Source: Citrobacter rodentium NBRC 105723 = DSM 16636 | Lineage (GTDB): Bacteria > Pseudomonadota > Gammaproteobacteria > Enterobacterales > Enterobacteriaceae | Reading direction: 5' to 3' | Length of the DNA: 64,000 bases | NCBI RefSeq assembly: GCF_021278985.1 | Contig: NZ_CP082833.1 | Span: 248,001 to 312,000, forward strand | Part shown: in pieces, positions 37,099 through 45,896 of the stretch | How positions within the stretch are numbered: the stretch's first letter is position 1 | Layout of the letters: each line of letters begins with the position of its first letter | The notes under the pieces: generated by a model | What the model was told of the DNA's origin: nothing | Seen by the model: only the letters and a program-made list of their open reading frames with translations | The model's database searches: none | Translations under genes and position numbers: made by a program

Positions 37099-37401
37099 AT
37101 TAATTCCCTGTGAATTGTCAGCGGAGATGATTTTTATCATCCATGAATCGATTTTTTTACGATTGCTATAGATGTCTAATTTGTAATCACCCGGCAGGAT
37201 TTTTTCTTTGCCATCAAACTGGGTAAGATCGATACCGCTGTCGTAAAACTTCATAAAGCCACGAGAAAAGTTTACAGCCGGGCCCTCACTCCTGGCCTGC
37301 GCGGAAAGCACGGTTAAAAGCGTAAGAAAAATAAATGGATTAACGAGCCCTGTCCGTCTGAGCTGTTTTAACTTTTTTGATAAAAAGTGAAAATAAACCA
37401 T
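37099..37401 (-). pseudogene. Fimbrial outer-membrane usher, N-terminal remnant
   Basis: The first ~100 codons of a PapC/FimD-like usher: a hydrophobic signal segment (about 20-36, ending SAQARS), then the usher N-terminal pattern of which GIDLTQF and LPGDYKLDIYSN are typical (chaperone-subunit docking domain). The reading frame is cut at the right end of IS903; ushers are normally about 800-850 aa. The frame then runs a few codons into the IS before a stop. The operon can no longer assemble a pilus unless another usher helps. Confidence 0.75.
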
Positions 37402-37424
37402 CCTGATCTGGCTATCCTTAAATT

Positions 37425-38162
37425 TTAAAAATTATAAGTACGCTTAATATATGCACCTAAATCAGTAATATAGTTGTATTTAAATACCCCACGTCCCTGA
37501 ACGGCATTCACCTGCGGGAAGCGGTAAGTCAGCGTACTAAAGGGAGCAACCATCTGGCCTTCAACCTTGACATCATTACCCTGCGCATCCGTTAGCCAGA
37601 CGTTAGACATGCTGACATAATAAGGCGATCTGTTGGTCCCCGTTACCTCATACCCCCTGGCCTTTTTCTGCAATGTCCACGTTAAGTTATCGCCCGCTTC
37701 TATCGGACTTCCTTTTAACCCCGCCGGACGGTAGAAAAATTTGATTAAGGTTCTGAACGCCATTTTGATTTGATTCTTATCAGCATCTTCGGGCTGTTCA
37801 GAAGGAATATCCAGGACGTTAAGCCAAAGCAGCGTTTCCCGATCTTTAGGGTATTTATTAACGGCTTCGGCGGTCTGGAAAATACGAAACACTTTTCCTT
37901 TCTGACCATTGACTCTGGCGACGGGTGGATTAATAAAGAAGGGGAGCTGCTCCTTCTCTGCCCCGCTGATTTTATCTGAACTGGACAGCCACACCTGCAC
38001 CAGATCAGGTTTGGTTCCTACGTTATTAATACGTACGCTTTGCTCTTTTTCAGCTGCATTGAGAACCACCCGCGTCGTTAAAATTTGAATCGTTGCCATT
38101 GCTTCAAAAGAGAATGCCAGACAAAATACCACAGCAATATGTGCGGTTAACTTCCTTATCAT
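37425..38162 (-). CDS. Periplasmic fimbrial chaperone
   Basis: A 245-aa PapD-like chaperone with signal peptide (about 1-23, ending EAMA). Two immunoglobulin-like domains are expected. The G1 strand region and the basic docking residue are in a conserved setting (LLWLNVLDIPS, FRTLIKFFYRP). It would hold pilin subunits by donor-strand complementation. The gene lies between the major subunit (52 bases upstream) and the truncated usher. It looks intact but has lost its partner. Confidence 0.85.
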   Translation of the reverse strand: MIRKLTAHIAVVFCLAFSFEAMATIQILTTRVVLNAAEKEQSVRINNVGTKPDLVQVWLSSSDKISGAEKEQLPFFINPPVARVNGQKGKVFRIFQTAEAVNKYPKDRETLLWLNVLDIPSEQPEDADKNQIKMAFRTLIKFFYRPAGLKGSPIEAGDNLTWTLQKKARGYEVTGTNRSPYYVSMSNVWLTDAQGNDVKVEGQMVAPFSTLTYRFPQVNAVQGRGVFKYNYITDLGAYIKRTYNF

Positions 38163-38214
38163 ATCCTCTGCTCCTTCAGATTAGATAAATGGCGGATCTC
38201 TCCGCCACTGTGAC

Positions 38215-38781
38215 TTATTGATATTTAATGGAATATGCAACGTCAGTATTTACCCTTCCTGCCGTTGCCGCACCATCCGTGGCAACATACTGTGCCCAGT
38301 AGTCAAAGCGCGCAGTATTATCTTTAATCGTTTTGGTTGTTGTATCCGTAGTGGGCGTGTTCAGATTCAGAACCGCTTTGCTGGCATTAAGTAAGCCCAC
38401 CTGCACGTTCCCGGCGCCGCCGTTCGTTTCGGCGATAGTATTTTTGAGGTTCCCCGTCTCAGGGTCGATATTTACACTTTGGCCAACTTCAAAGTAAACG
38501 CTGGCTATTTTACCATCCTCACAATTCGCGCCGCTAAGATTAATATAGAAGTTGGTATCGCCCGCGCGCTCGCCTTTAGCGGCCAATGCCGTGGTGCTGA
38601 CAGGAGGCAAATGGACAGTGAAATTTGGGCTTGCCGTTTCTCCCTGGCCATCTCCCCCGGTGATGATGCAGGTGGCATCACTAATTGTGCCATCAAAAGT
38701 AATTCGGCCATCTTCGGCTACGGCAACATTGCCAGCAGAAATAAGCACAGTCAGCAGCGCTGTTTTTGCTAGTTTACGCAT
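38215..38781 (-). CDS. Fimbrial major subunit-like protein
   Basis: A 188-aa type 1-like pilin with a signal peptide (about 1-22, NVAVAEDG). Residues GRITFDGTISDATC form the typical pilin N-terminus, with a likely disulfide between that Cys and the one in GANCEDGK. The C-terminal VAYSIKYQ fits the beta-zipper that binds the chaperone. It is the first gene of subunit-chaperone-usher, after a 376-base AT-rich upstream region. Confidence 0.88.
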   Translation of the reverse strand: MRKLAKTALLTVLISAGNVAVAEDGRITFDGTISDATCIITGGDGQGETASPNFTVHLPPVSTTALAAKGERAGDTNFYINLSGANCEDGKIASVYFEVGQSVNIDPETGNLKNTIAETNGGAGNVQVGLLNASKAVLNLNTPTTDTTTKTIKDNTARFDYWAQYVATDGAATAGRVNTDVAYSIKYQ

Positions 38782-39157
38782 AGTATATCCCTATATAAAT
38801 ATTAGTTGAGCCTGCATTCTAATTTCTTTTATTTATACCAACTACTTTCACAACCTAAATAAATTCCGAAAACTGTATACACATTCATCATGCAAATAAA
38901 ATTAAAGCACCACCTTTTGCATGCGGCTGATTTCAGGTCGCATTTATTTTTATTAAGCACTCAAACATTCACCAGGAGAATATAAAACAGCATGATTTCT
39001 TTAATAAAGTGAGCATCTTTTGATAGAAATAGAGTTTTATAATTTGTGAAACAGGACCAGACAAATAAAAAATCCGGAAATAAATTTTATTTCCGGATAA
39101 ATTTAATCTAACAAGCTAACCCTTAAGGGTTATTTTTTCAGAACCGCAATCAGTAAA
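38782..39157. other. AT-rich intergenic region upstream of fimbrial operon
   Basis: This stretch has low GC content compared with the flanking genes. It holds the presumed fimbrial promoter and an inverted repeat, ATCCGGAAATAAA / TTTATTTCCGGAT (39072-39097), positioned downstream of the transketolase gene and likely its terminator. I see no invertase-type inverted repeats and no gene. Confidence 0.6.
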
Positions 39158-41155
39158 CTATTGGCACAGCAGCGCTTTCGCGACCACGTTGCCGACGGTG
39201 AAGCCGAACGCTTCGAACAGCTGCTCCGCCGGTGCCGACTCACCGAAGGTGGTCATGCCGACTATCGCCCCGTTCAGGCCCACGTACTTGTACCAGTAGT
39301 CGGCAATGCCCGCTTCCACTGCCACACGCGCGCTCACCGCTTTCGGCAGCACCGCTTCACGGTACGCCTCATCCTGTCTGTCGAACGCATCGGTGGACGG
39401 CATTGACACCACCCGCACCTTCACCCCTTCGGCAATCAGTTTTTCGTAAGCCGCAACCGCCAGCTCAACTTCAGAACCGGTGGCGATGAAAATCAGCTCC
39501 GGCTGCGAACCTGCGCACTCTTTCAGCACGTAGCCGCCGCGCGCGATGTTCGCCAGCTGCTCCGGCGTACGCTCCTGCTGCGCCAGGTTCTGACGCGACA
39601 GGATCAGCGCCGTCGGGCCGTCCTGACGCTCCACGCCGTACTTCCACGCCACCGCAGATTCCACCTGGTCGCACGGACGCCATGTGCTCATGTTCGGCGT
39701 CACGCGCAGCGACGCCACCTGCTCCACCGGCTGGTGCGTCGGGCCGTCCTCGCCCAGACCGATGGAGTCGTGGGTGTAGACCATCACCTGGCGCTGTTTC
39801 ATCAGCGCCGCCATGCGCACCGCGTTACGCGCATATTCCACGAACATCAGGAAGGTGGAGGTGTACGGCAGGAAGCCGCCGTGCAGGGCGATACCGTTGG
39901 CAATCGCGGTCATCCCGAACTCGCGCACCCCGTAGTGGATATAGTTACCGGCGCTCTCCTCGTTAATCGCTTTCGAACCGGACCACAGGGTCAGGTTTGA
40001 CGGCGCCAGGTCTGCGGAGCCGCCGAGGAACTCCGGCAGCAGCGGGCCGAACGCTTCAATCGCATTCTGAGAGGCCTTACGGCTGGCGATTTTCGCCGGG
40101 TTCGCCTGCAGCTTCGCGATAAATTCATTCGCTTTCGCGTCGAAGTCAGACGGCATCTCGCCCTTCATCCGGCGGGTGAACTCGGCGGCTTCCTGCGGGA
40201 AGGCCTTCGCGTAAGCGGCGAACTTCTCATTCCACGCGGACTCCTTCGCCTGGCCCGCTTCCTTCGCATCCCACTGCGCATAGATTTCCGACGGAATTTC
40301 AAACGCCGGGTGCTTCCAGCCGAGCGCTTCGCGGGTCAGCGCGATTTCCGCATCGCCCAGCGGCGCGCCGTGAGAATCGTGGGTGCCCGCCTTGTTCGGC
40401 GAACCGAAGCCGATGATGGTTTTGCACATCAGCAGGGACGGTTTGTCGGTGACCGCACGTGCTTCTTCCACCGCGCGTTTAATCGCGTCAGCATCGTGAC
40501 CGTCAACGCCGCGCACCACGTGCCAGCCGTAGGCTTCGAAGCGCTTCGCGGTGTCGTCGGTGAACCAGCCTTCAACATGACCGTCGATGGAGATACCGTT
40601 GTCATCGTAGAACGCAATCAGTTTGCCCAGCTTCAGGGTTCCGGCCAGGGAGCACGCCTCGTGGGAGATGCCTTCCATCATGCAGCCGTCGCCCAGGAAG
40701 GCGTAAGTGAAGTGGTCAACGATGTCGTGGCCCGGACGGTTGAACTGCGCCGCCAGCGTTTTCTCCGCAACCGCCATACCTACGGCGTTGGCAATGCCCT
40801 GACCCAGCGGGCCGGTGGTGGTTTCCACACCTGCGGTGTAGCCCACTTCCGGGTGACCCGGCGTTTTCGAGTGCAGCTGGCGGAAGTTTTTCAGCTCTTC
40901 AACTGGCAGGTCGTAACCGGTGAGGTGCAGCAGGCTGTAAATCAGCATTGAGCCGTGGCCGTTGGACAGCACAAAGCGGTCGCGGTCCGCCCAGGACGGG
41001 TTGTTCGGGTTATGTTTCAGGAAATCACGCCACAGGACTTCGGCAATGTCAGCCATACCCATCGGGGCGCCCGGATGACCGGATTTGGCTTTCTGTACTG
41101 CGTCCATGCTCAGCGCACGCAGCGCATTGGCGCACAGGCGGCAAGTCGTCGTCAT
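39158..41155 (-). CDS. Second transketolase, near-copy of tktA, island member
   Basis: Transketolase moves two-carbon ketol units among sugar phosphates, for example xylulose 5-phosphate plus erythrose 4-phosphate to fructose 6-phosphate plus glyceraldehyde 3-phosphate. The ThDP motif GDGCMMEGISHEA and SNGHGSMLIYSLLH are present. I chose ATG 41155 (MTTTCRLCANALRAL, 665 aa), 11 bases after AAAGGAG; an ATG at 41164 and a GTG before it lie too close to that site. Most of the gene is nearly base-identical to tktA at 48-50 kb, while both ends differ. It is the last gene of the island operon, 27 bases after tal. Confidence 0.93.
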   Translation of the reverse strand: MTTTCRLCANALRALSMDAVQKAKSGHPGAPMGMADIAEVLWRDFLKHNPNNPSWADRDRFVLSNGHGSMLIYSLLHLTGYDLPVEELKNFRQLHSKTPGHPEVGYTAGVETTTGPLGQGIANAVGMAVAEKTLAAQFNRPGHDIVDHFTYAFLGDGCMMEGISHEACSLAGTLKLGKLIAFYDDNGISIDGHVEGWFTDDTAKRFEAYGWHVVRGVDGHDADAIKRAVEEARAVTDKPSLLMCKTIIGFGSPNKAGTHDSHGAPLGDAEIALTREALGWKHPAFEIPSEIYAQWDAKEAGQAKESAWNEKFAAYAKAFPQEAAEFTRRMKGEMPSDFDAKANEFIAKLQANPAKIASRKASQNAIEAFGPLLPEFLGGSADLAPSNLTLWSGSKAINEESAGNYIHYGVREFGMTAIANGIALHGGFLPYTSTFLMFVEYARNAVRMAALMKQRQVMVYTHDSIGLGEDGPTHQPVEQVASLRVTPNMSTWRPCDQVESAVAWKYGVERQDGPTALILSRQNLAQQERTPEQLANIARGGYVLKECAGSQPELIFIATGSEVELAVAAYEKLIAEGVKVRVVSMPSTDAFDRQDEAYREAVLPKAVSARVAVEAGIADYWYKYVGLNGAIVGMTTFGESAPAEQLFEAFGFTVGNVVAKALLCQ
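39541..41120 (-). repeat. Long direct repeat, left copy (transketolase)
   Basis: This segment pairs with 48447-50026 at a constant offset of 8906 bases. By eye I count fewer than 20 differences, and none between about 39925 and 40870. Both copies are on the same strand, so recombination between them would remove about 8.9 kb. Confidence 0.9.
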
Positions 41156-41182
41156 CGTATTCATCACTCCTTTCTCCCCCGC

Positions 41183-42133
41183 TTACAGCATCTGCCGGAT
41201 CTGGTTTTCCAGTTTGACCTGATCAACGGCAAACAGCCGGATACCTTCCGCCAGCTTTTCCACCGCCATCGGATCCTGATTGTGCTGCCAGAGGAATTCC
41301 GCCTGGGTCATCGGGCTGGGGCGGGTTTCCGTCACACAGCCGGGTTCCAGCTGGCGGGTCAGCGCGCCTTCGCTGGCGGCCAGTTCATCCAGCAGCGCCG
41401 GAGAGATTGTCAACCGGTCGCAGCCTGCCAGCGCCTGGATCTGCTCAATACGGCGAAAGCTGGCGCCCATCACCACGGTGTCGTAGCCGTGCGACTTGTA
41501 GTACTGATAAATCTGGCGCACGGAAGCCACCCCTGGATCGCTGTCGACCTGATACGTCGTCTGCGGCTGATTTTTCTGATACCAGTCGTAAATACGCCCC
41601 ACAAACGGCGAGATTAAAAAGACGCCCGCTTCGGCGCAGGCCCGCGCCTGGGCGAAGGAGAACAGCAGGGTCAGATTGCAGTTGATGCCGCTCTGCTCCA
41701 GCTCTTCCGCTGCGCGGATGCCCTCCCAGGTGGCGGCGAGTTTGATAAGAATACGCTCCGGGCCGATGCCGTTCTTTTCATACATCTTGATAAGCTTGCG
41801 CGCTTTCGACACGCACATCCCGCGATCCCATGCAAAACGGGCATCGACTTCGGTGGAAATGCGCCCCGGCACATGACGCAGCACTTCAGTGCCGATATCC
41901 ACCGCCACCTGGTCGCAGGCGTTAATCAGCTGCGTTTCCGCGCTGCCACCCTGCTGACGGGCCTTACCGATCGCGTCGGCAATCAGCGGCTGATACTGCG
42001 GCAGCTGCGCGGCCTTCAGCACCAGCGAAGGGTTGGTGGTCGCATCCTGCGGGGCAAACTTTTTAATCGATTCAATATCGCCGGTATCGGCAACCACCGT
42101 GGTGTATTTTTTCAGTTCGTCTAACTGGCTCAT
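41183..42133 (-). CDS. tal: Transaldolase
   Basis: Transaldolase moves a dihydroxyacetone unit between sedoheptulose 7-phosphate/glyceraldehyde 3-phosphate and erythrose 4-phosphate/fructose 6-phosphate. The 316-aa product equals E. coli TalA in length. The Schiff-base Lys lies in RILIKLAATWEGIRAA (about 131); VPGRISTEVDARF and GCDRLTISPALL are family motifs. It is intact and sits between the RpiB-type gene (15 bases upstream) and transketolase. The chromosomal talA and talB lie elsewhere in relatives, so this is an extra, dedicated copy. Confidence 0.95.
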   Translation of the reverse strand: MSQLDELKKYTTVVADTGDIESIKKFAPQDATTNPSLVLKAAQLPQYQPLIADAIGKARQQGGSAETQLINACDQVAVDIGTEVLRHVPGRISTEVDARFAWDRGMCVSKARKLIKMYEKNGIGPERILIKLAATWEGIRAAEELEQSGINCNLTLLFSFAQARACAEAGVFLISPFVGRIYDWYQKNQPQTTYQVDSDPGVASVRQIYQYYKSHGYDTVVMGASFRRIEQIQALAGCDRLTISPALLDELAASEGALTRQLEPGCVTETRPSPMTQAEFLWQHNQDPMAVEKLAEGIRLFAVDQVKLENQIRQML

Positions 42134-42148
42134 AGTCTGTTCCTTGTA

Positions 42149-42622
42149 TTACGCCTGCGGAGATTCATTTCTGGCGTGCTGGTGTTCGTAATAATCAATA
42201 CGCTCCACTTTCGCTGCCGAGCCGCCACCTTCATATTCGGATTCAAGCCATGCCTGAATAATTTTTTTGCCCAGTTCCGGGCCAATGACGCGAGCGCCGA
42301 GGGTAATAATCTGCGCATTATTGCTTTTGCGCGCCCGTTCGGCGGAAAACGTATCGTGGCACTGGGCAGCACGAATGCCCGGCACTTTATTCGCCACAAT
42401 GCTCATCCCGATGCCGGTGCCGCAGATCAGAATGCCGCGGTCATGCTCGCCCTGCTTAATCGACATCGCCACCGCATGGGCAACATCCGGGTAAACCGTA
42501 CTCTCCTGGCGTTTATCGCTGCTGTAATCCACAACGTTAATTCCCTGCCCATTCAGCCAGGCGACAATAGCGTCACGGAAAGCATAGGCGGCATCATCCG
42601 CACCAATAGCGATTGTTTTCAT
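42149..42622 (-). CDS. RpiB/LacAB-family sugar-phosphate isomerase
   Basis: A 157-aa member of the RpiB family of aldose-ketose phosphate isomerases. The catalytic Cys lies in ILICGTGIGMSIVANK (about 68), and the N-terminal IAIGADDAAYAFRDAI is the phosphate/sugar site. Family members act on ribose 5-phosphate, allose 6-phosphate, or, in erythritol clusters (EryI/DerI), on erythrulose 4-phosphate and erythrose 4-phosphate. Because it is clustered with a TpiA2-type gene and with tal and tkt, erythrose-4-phosphate formation is my preferred role, by inference only. Confidence 0.85.
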   Translation of the reverse strand: MKTIAIGADDAAYAFRDAIVAWLNGQGINVVDYSSDKRQESTVYPDVAHAVAMSIKQGEHDRGILICGTGIGMSIVANKVPGIRAAQCHDTFSAERARKSNNAQIITLGARVIGPELGKKIIQAWLESEYEGGGSAAKVERIDYYEHQHARNESPQA

Positions 42623-42666
42623 GGTCGTTTCCTTAATTTAACAGTACGTCTTAACTCAGTTTTAAT

Positions 42667-43032
42667 TCAGATGCAGAAAGAAATTCGGTCGCCAGGCTGG
42701 ATATTGCGTGGTGGTTCGCCACAAAGGTGAACCATTCCCGGTAATTCAGCGGTAACAGCGCCATCAAAATTTAATGTGATATGACCAAGCTGTTTTAAAT
42801 TGGCCGTTGCAACACTCCCCACCGCCGTCACCGGATAAACCGTCTCATTTATTTTCATTATTTGCCCGACCGACAATTCCGCTGTCAGCTCGCTGCCCTG
42901 ATGTACGGCGCAATACATCGCGAGATCGTCAGGCACGGCATCAGAGAATAAAATCAGTTTCCGTTCCTCCAGATAGTGTTTTACATATTCCCCGACAGCG
43001 GTGATAAGGAGCGAATACAACGGCACGGTCAT
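42667..43032 (-). CDS. Free-standing glucitol/sorbitol-type PTS EIIA (SrlB-like)
   Basis: The 121-aa product matches E. coli SrlB across its length: PVTAVGSVATANLKQLGHITLNFDG-like core (residues about 67-92), GMVHLCGEPP and the C-terminal PGDRISF. His44 in MYCAVHQG aligns with the phosphorylated His43 of SrlB. No EIIC gene of the glucitol family is present; its EIIB partner is fused to the kinase two genes upstream. It starts one base after the permease stop, so it is translated with it. It should accept phosphate from HPr. Confidence 0.88.
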   Translation of the reverse strand: MTVPLYSLLITAVGEYVKHYLEERKLILFSDAVPDDLAMYCAVHQGSELTAELSVGQIMKINETVYPVTAVGSVATANLKQLGHITLNFDGAVTAELPGMVHLCGEPPRNIQPGDRISFCI

Positions 43033-43033
43033 C

Positions 43034-44062
43034 TTATTTATTTCCTTTTGTCGCCGGAGAGGTGATCGCCACTTTCTCCGTATCTTCTTCTTTCAGCGGT
43101 TCAACCATCGGCGCGCGCTTTTTCAGGCGTTTATCAAACCAGGCCACCAGTATTGGCGCGGTGATCATGGTAATGATGCTCGCCGTCGCCAGCTGCGCGG
43201 TGGCGGCATCAACGTAAATCGCCAGCGAGGGATCGGCCTGCGCTACCATCGCTGGCGTCAGCGCTGAGCTGGCGGCAGTAGTCCCCAGCGCAGCGCCCAG
43301 CGCGGTTTTCTTTCTGAGAAACAGGTTATAGATGAAGTAGAACACAATGCCGGTCACCGCAGAGATCACGCCAAGCAAGATCCCGGACAGCCCGGCGGTA
43401 AAGACGGTGTCGATGCTGGAGTTGGCCCCGATAGCAAACGACATGATGATGATGATCAGCGGCTGCGCGGCGGCGCACAGCTGTTTAAAGCGCTCATCGA
43501 GATTCCCCCACAGCATGCCAATCAGCAGCGGGATCAGCATCGACAGCAGCGCGGCGAAGGGAATATTGGCCAGACCGCTGACGCCCAGAACCATCATGGT
43601 CACAAACGGACCATCCTTAATACAGAAGACGGAGATCGCTCCGGCATCACTGGCATCGCCGTAGTTACTGCACAACGCGATATACAGCGAACTGTTGGAG
43701 CTGGTTAAACAGGCAATCAGCGCCAGGGTAGAGATCCCCAGGAAACCGGCAGGGCCAAACATCGCCCCGGCGACCCACACGGCCAGCGCGCCAGCCAGAC
43801 ATTTCAGGAACAGCAGTACCGCGCCTTTATAGAGCGGCAGCCCGGCCTGGCGGATATTAATCGAGGTGCCGCAAATAAGCAGGAAAATCCCCATCATCGC
43901 GCTGGAGCCGACTTTGAATAATGCCGTCGTCGGCCCGCCGATGCCAAGCACGTCGGGAGCAAAGGTATTTATAAGAATTGCCGCGAGCAATGGAATAATA
44001 ATTAAGCCGCCGGGCACCTTATTCATTTTCTCAAGTATATTTATGTTCATAGGGTAACTCAT
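43034..44062 (-). CDS. kdgT: KdgT-type 2-keto-3-deoxygluconate permease family transporter
   Basis: A 342-aa integral membrane protein with about 10 hydrophobic helices. Family features include KVPGGLIIIPLLAAILIN at the N-terminus, GVSGLANIPFAALLSMLIP in the middle and LGTTAASSALTPAMVAQADP near 260. The family transports sugar acids by proton symport. In Salmonella a kdgT gene lies next to the D-threonate kinase and dehydrogenase genes (STM0161-0163), the same trio as here. ATGs at 44062 and 44050 are both possible. It is the only transporter in the island, placed between the PTS EIIA and EIIB genes. Confidence 0.88.
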   Translation of the reverse strand: MSYPMNINILEKMNKVPGGLIIIPLLAAILINTFAPDVLGIGGPTTALFKVGSSAMMGIFLLICGTSINIRQAGLPLYKGAVLLFLKCLAGALAVWVAGAMFGPAGFLGISTLALIACLTSSNSSLYIALCSNYGDASDAGAISVFCIKDGPFVTMMVLGVSGLANIPFAALLSMLIPLLIGMLWGNLDERFKQLCAAAQPLIIIIMSFAIGANSSIDTVFTAGLSGILLGVISAVTGIVFYFIYNLFLRKKTALGAALGTTAASSALTPAMVAQADPSLAIYVDAATAQLATASIITMITAPILVAWFDKRLKKRAPMVEPLKEEDTEKVAITSPATKGNK

Positions 44063-44142
44063 AAATTATGATTAAACAGAGGTTGCGACGTAATACTTCC
44101 CGGAATACCGTGACGTCGTTATTTCGTTATAAGACTTCAGGA

Positions 44143-45861
44143 TTATTGCTGTGCTTCTTTATAAATTCTTTCGACAATGGTGCTGATAATATCCTGCGGT
44201 CCGGTTAATCCGCCTTTTCCGACGCAAATCAATCCGGCATAATCGCCGCCGATAATACGCACCATATCGGTTTGCGGAATGACGTAGTCAATCATTTCGA
44301 TACCGGTGGCGCCGAGCTCCTTCAGCACATTCACCATCGTGTCGCCGCCGGTCATATACAGACCTTTAATTTCACCCGATGCGCAATTAAGGACTTCACG
44401 TACGATATTTCCCAGTCCCTGGTTAATATTTTCCGCGGCCTGGCCGCGCGCCAGCCCGAATCGCTGCTCTTCCTCCTGAAGATCCAGCAGCCGCCCGGTT
44501 AGCGCCGATTCAAAAACAAACAACGTGTTCTGCTGCGCCGGTACGCACTGCCGCGCATACTGCACCACGCGATTAACTTCGATTTCAGCGGCGTTTTTCC
44601 TGTCGACCAGCAGTTCGGCATCCACGGGGATATGGCAAACTCTGTCATCACTGGCGATCAGGTGCTGAAGCTGCATTTTGGTCACCGGCGTGGCGCTTCC
44701 GGCAACGATGAGGATCGAACCGCGCTGGCTGTCGGCTGTTGTTGGCGTTGACGCGCTATTGTGCGCTTCCCGCATCAGGCCGCGACGCACCGCCAGCCGC
44801 TCGGTAAACGGTCCCGGATCAACGGCCAGCACGTTCCAGTTCAGCGCAATCACCGCCCCGGCAATCGCATCGACATCTTCAAGCGTAATCGCATCGACCA
44901 CGATAACCCTCACACCGCGCAGCTGCTGTTCCTGGAGATCCTGCTGGATCTGCGCCTCGCCTTTCATCACCGAGGCCAGCGCGATATGCCCGACCTGATG
45001 ATGGGTCTGCGCCGCCAGCAGCCCCGGCACCCAGGACTCGGTGACCGGCGTACGCACATCGCGCGCCACGTCGGTCCGCGAAAGCGCTACGGAATCAATC
45101 ACCGAGTAGCCGCCGACGAGGATGCGACGCGATTGCGGCATCGCCGGAACCACCACGGCCACCGTTTCCAGCGGCAGTTGTTCCAGCATGGCGTCAATTT
45201 CAAAGCCGATGCCGCCGCGCAGAGTGGTATCGATACGCTTGGTAAAGTAATGCGCGCCGCGCGCCTGTAGCTGCTTTACCGCCGCGCTAACCTGATGCTG
45301 AGCTTCCGCTTTCGGCAGCGGACGGCTGTCGCTGCTGACCACCATCGCCGGATACTCCACCTCATTACGGGCAAAGGATTCGGTATCAAAGAAAGCGGCG
45401 GTTTTTAAGCCACTGCGCGCCAGCAGCACTCCGACGGTGGTCGCGCCGGTCAGATCGTCGGCAACGATCCCCAGCTTACCGCCTTCGCCCTGCGGCCAGA
45501 TCATCTCAATGCAGGCTGGCGTCACGCCGGAGACATATATTCCTTCATGAATAAATTCAGCCAGCGGGCCGCTTTTCCCGGTGGGATGGAGGTTAATTGT
45601 CGGGATACCGCGTTTGGGATACAGACCGCAGCGCAGCGTACCGCCGCAATCAATCACCATCAGGCCGATTTCCTCTTCCGGCGGCTCGCCGTTTTTAAAG
45701 ACATCAACGGACGGCCAGCCGGTGAGTTCGCTCAGGCGCTCAACCACCGGAGGACGCATCCCCCCGGTGATATAAGCAATTTTTTTCGTCTGGCTAATAT
45801 TAATGGACAGCGGCCCACCCCAGCCCTTACTGCCCTTGCTGATCAACAGATGTTTTTCCAT
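44143..45861 (-). CDS. Fusion of glucitol-type PTS EIIB to D-threonate-kinase-like domain
   Basis: The 572-aa product is about 150 residues longer than four-carbon acid sugar kinases (DtnK about 420). Residues about 5-120 match the EIIB domain of E. coli SrlE: SKGSKGWGGPLS, YITGGMRPPVVE, then DCGGTLRCGLYPKRG and TGKSGPLAEF. Both cysteines of that segment (C72, C78) are kept, one being the expected phosphoacceptor. The kinase domain starts near 129 (KLGIVADDLTGATT) and ends with the nucleotide motifs TGGDTMVNVL and CVGKGGLTG. The start has a GGAGCAGAG site. It follows pdxA2 by 35 bases. I know of no characterised protein with this architecture; the kinase substrate is probably D-threonate or D-erythronate. 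Confidence 0.88.
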   Translation of the reverse strand: MEKHLLISKGSKGWGGPLSINISQTKKIAYITGGMRPPVVERLSELTGWPSVDVFKNGEPPEEEIGLMVIDCGGTLRCGLYPKRGIPTINLHPTGKSGPLAEFIHEGIYVSGVTPACIEMIWPQGEGGKLGIVADDLTGATTVGVLLARSGLKTAAFFDTESFARNEVEYPAMVVSSDSRPLPKAEAQHQVSAAVKQLQARGAHYFTKRIDTTLRGGIGFEIDAMLEQLPLETVAVVVPAMPQSRRILVGGYSVIDSVALSRTDVARDVRTPVTESWVPGLLAAQTHHQVGHIALASVMKGEAQIQQDLQEQQLRGVRVIVVDAITLEDVDAIAGAVIALNWNVLAVDPGPFTERLAVRRGLMREAHNSASTPTTADSQRGSILIVAGSATPVTKMQLQHLIASDDRVCHIPVDAELLVDRKNAAEIEVNRVVQYARQCVPAQQNTLFVFESALTGRLLDLQEEEQRFGLARGQAAENINQGLGNIVREVLNCASGEIKGLYMTGGDTMVNVLKELGATGIEMIDYVIPQTDMVRIIGGDYAGLICVGKGGLTGPQDIISTIVERIYKEAQQ

Positions 45862-45896
45862 TTCTCTGCTCCTTTGTTTCGCATTAACCTCAGCGA

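Noticed and set aside
38782..39157. Phase-variable invertible fimbrial promoter
   Set aside because: The only clear inverted repeat here (39072-39097) is a hairpin, not a pair of distant repeats flanking a promoter, and no recombinase gene is near.
39158..41155. Second tkt as a pure assembly duplication of tktA
   Set aside because: The gene ends, including the N-terminal 15 residues, a codon insertion and the C-terminus, differ, and the neighbours are different, so two real loci are more likely.
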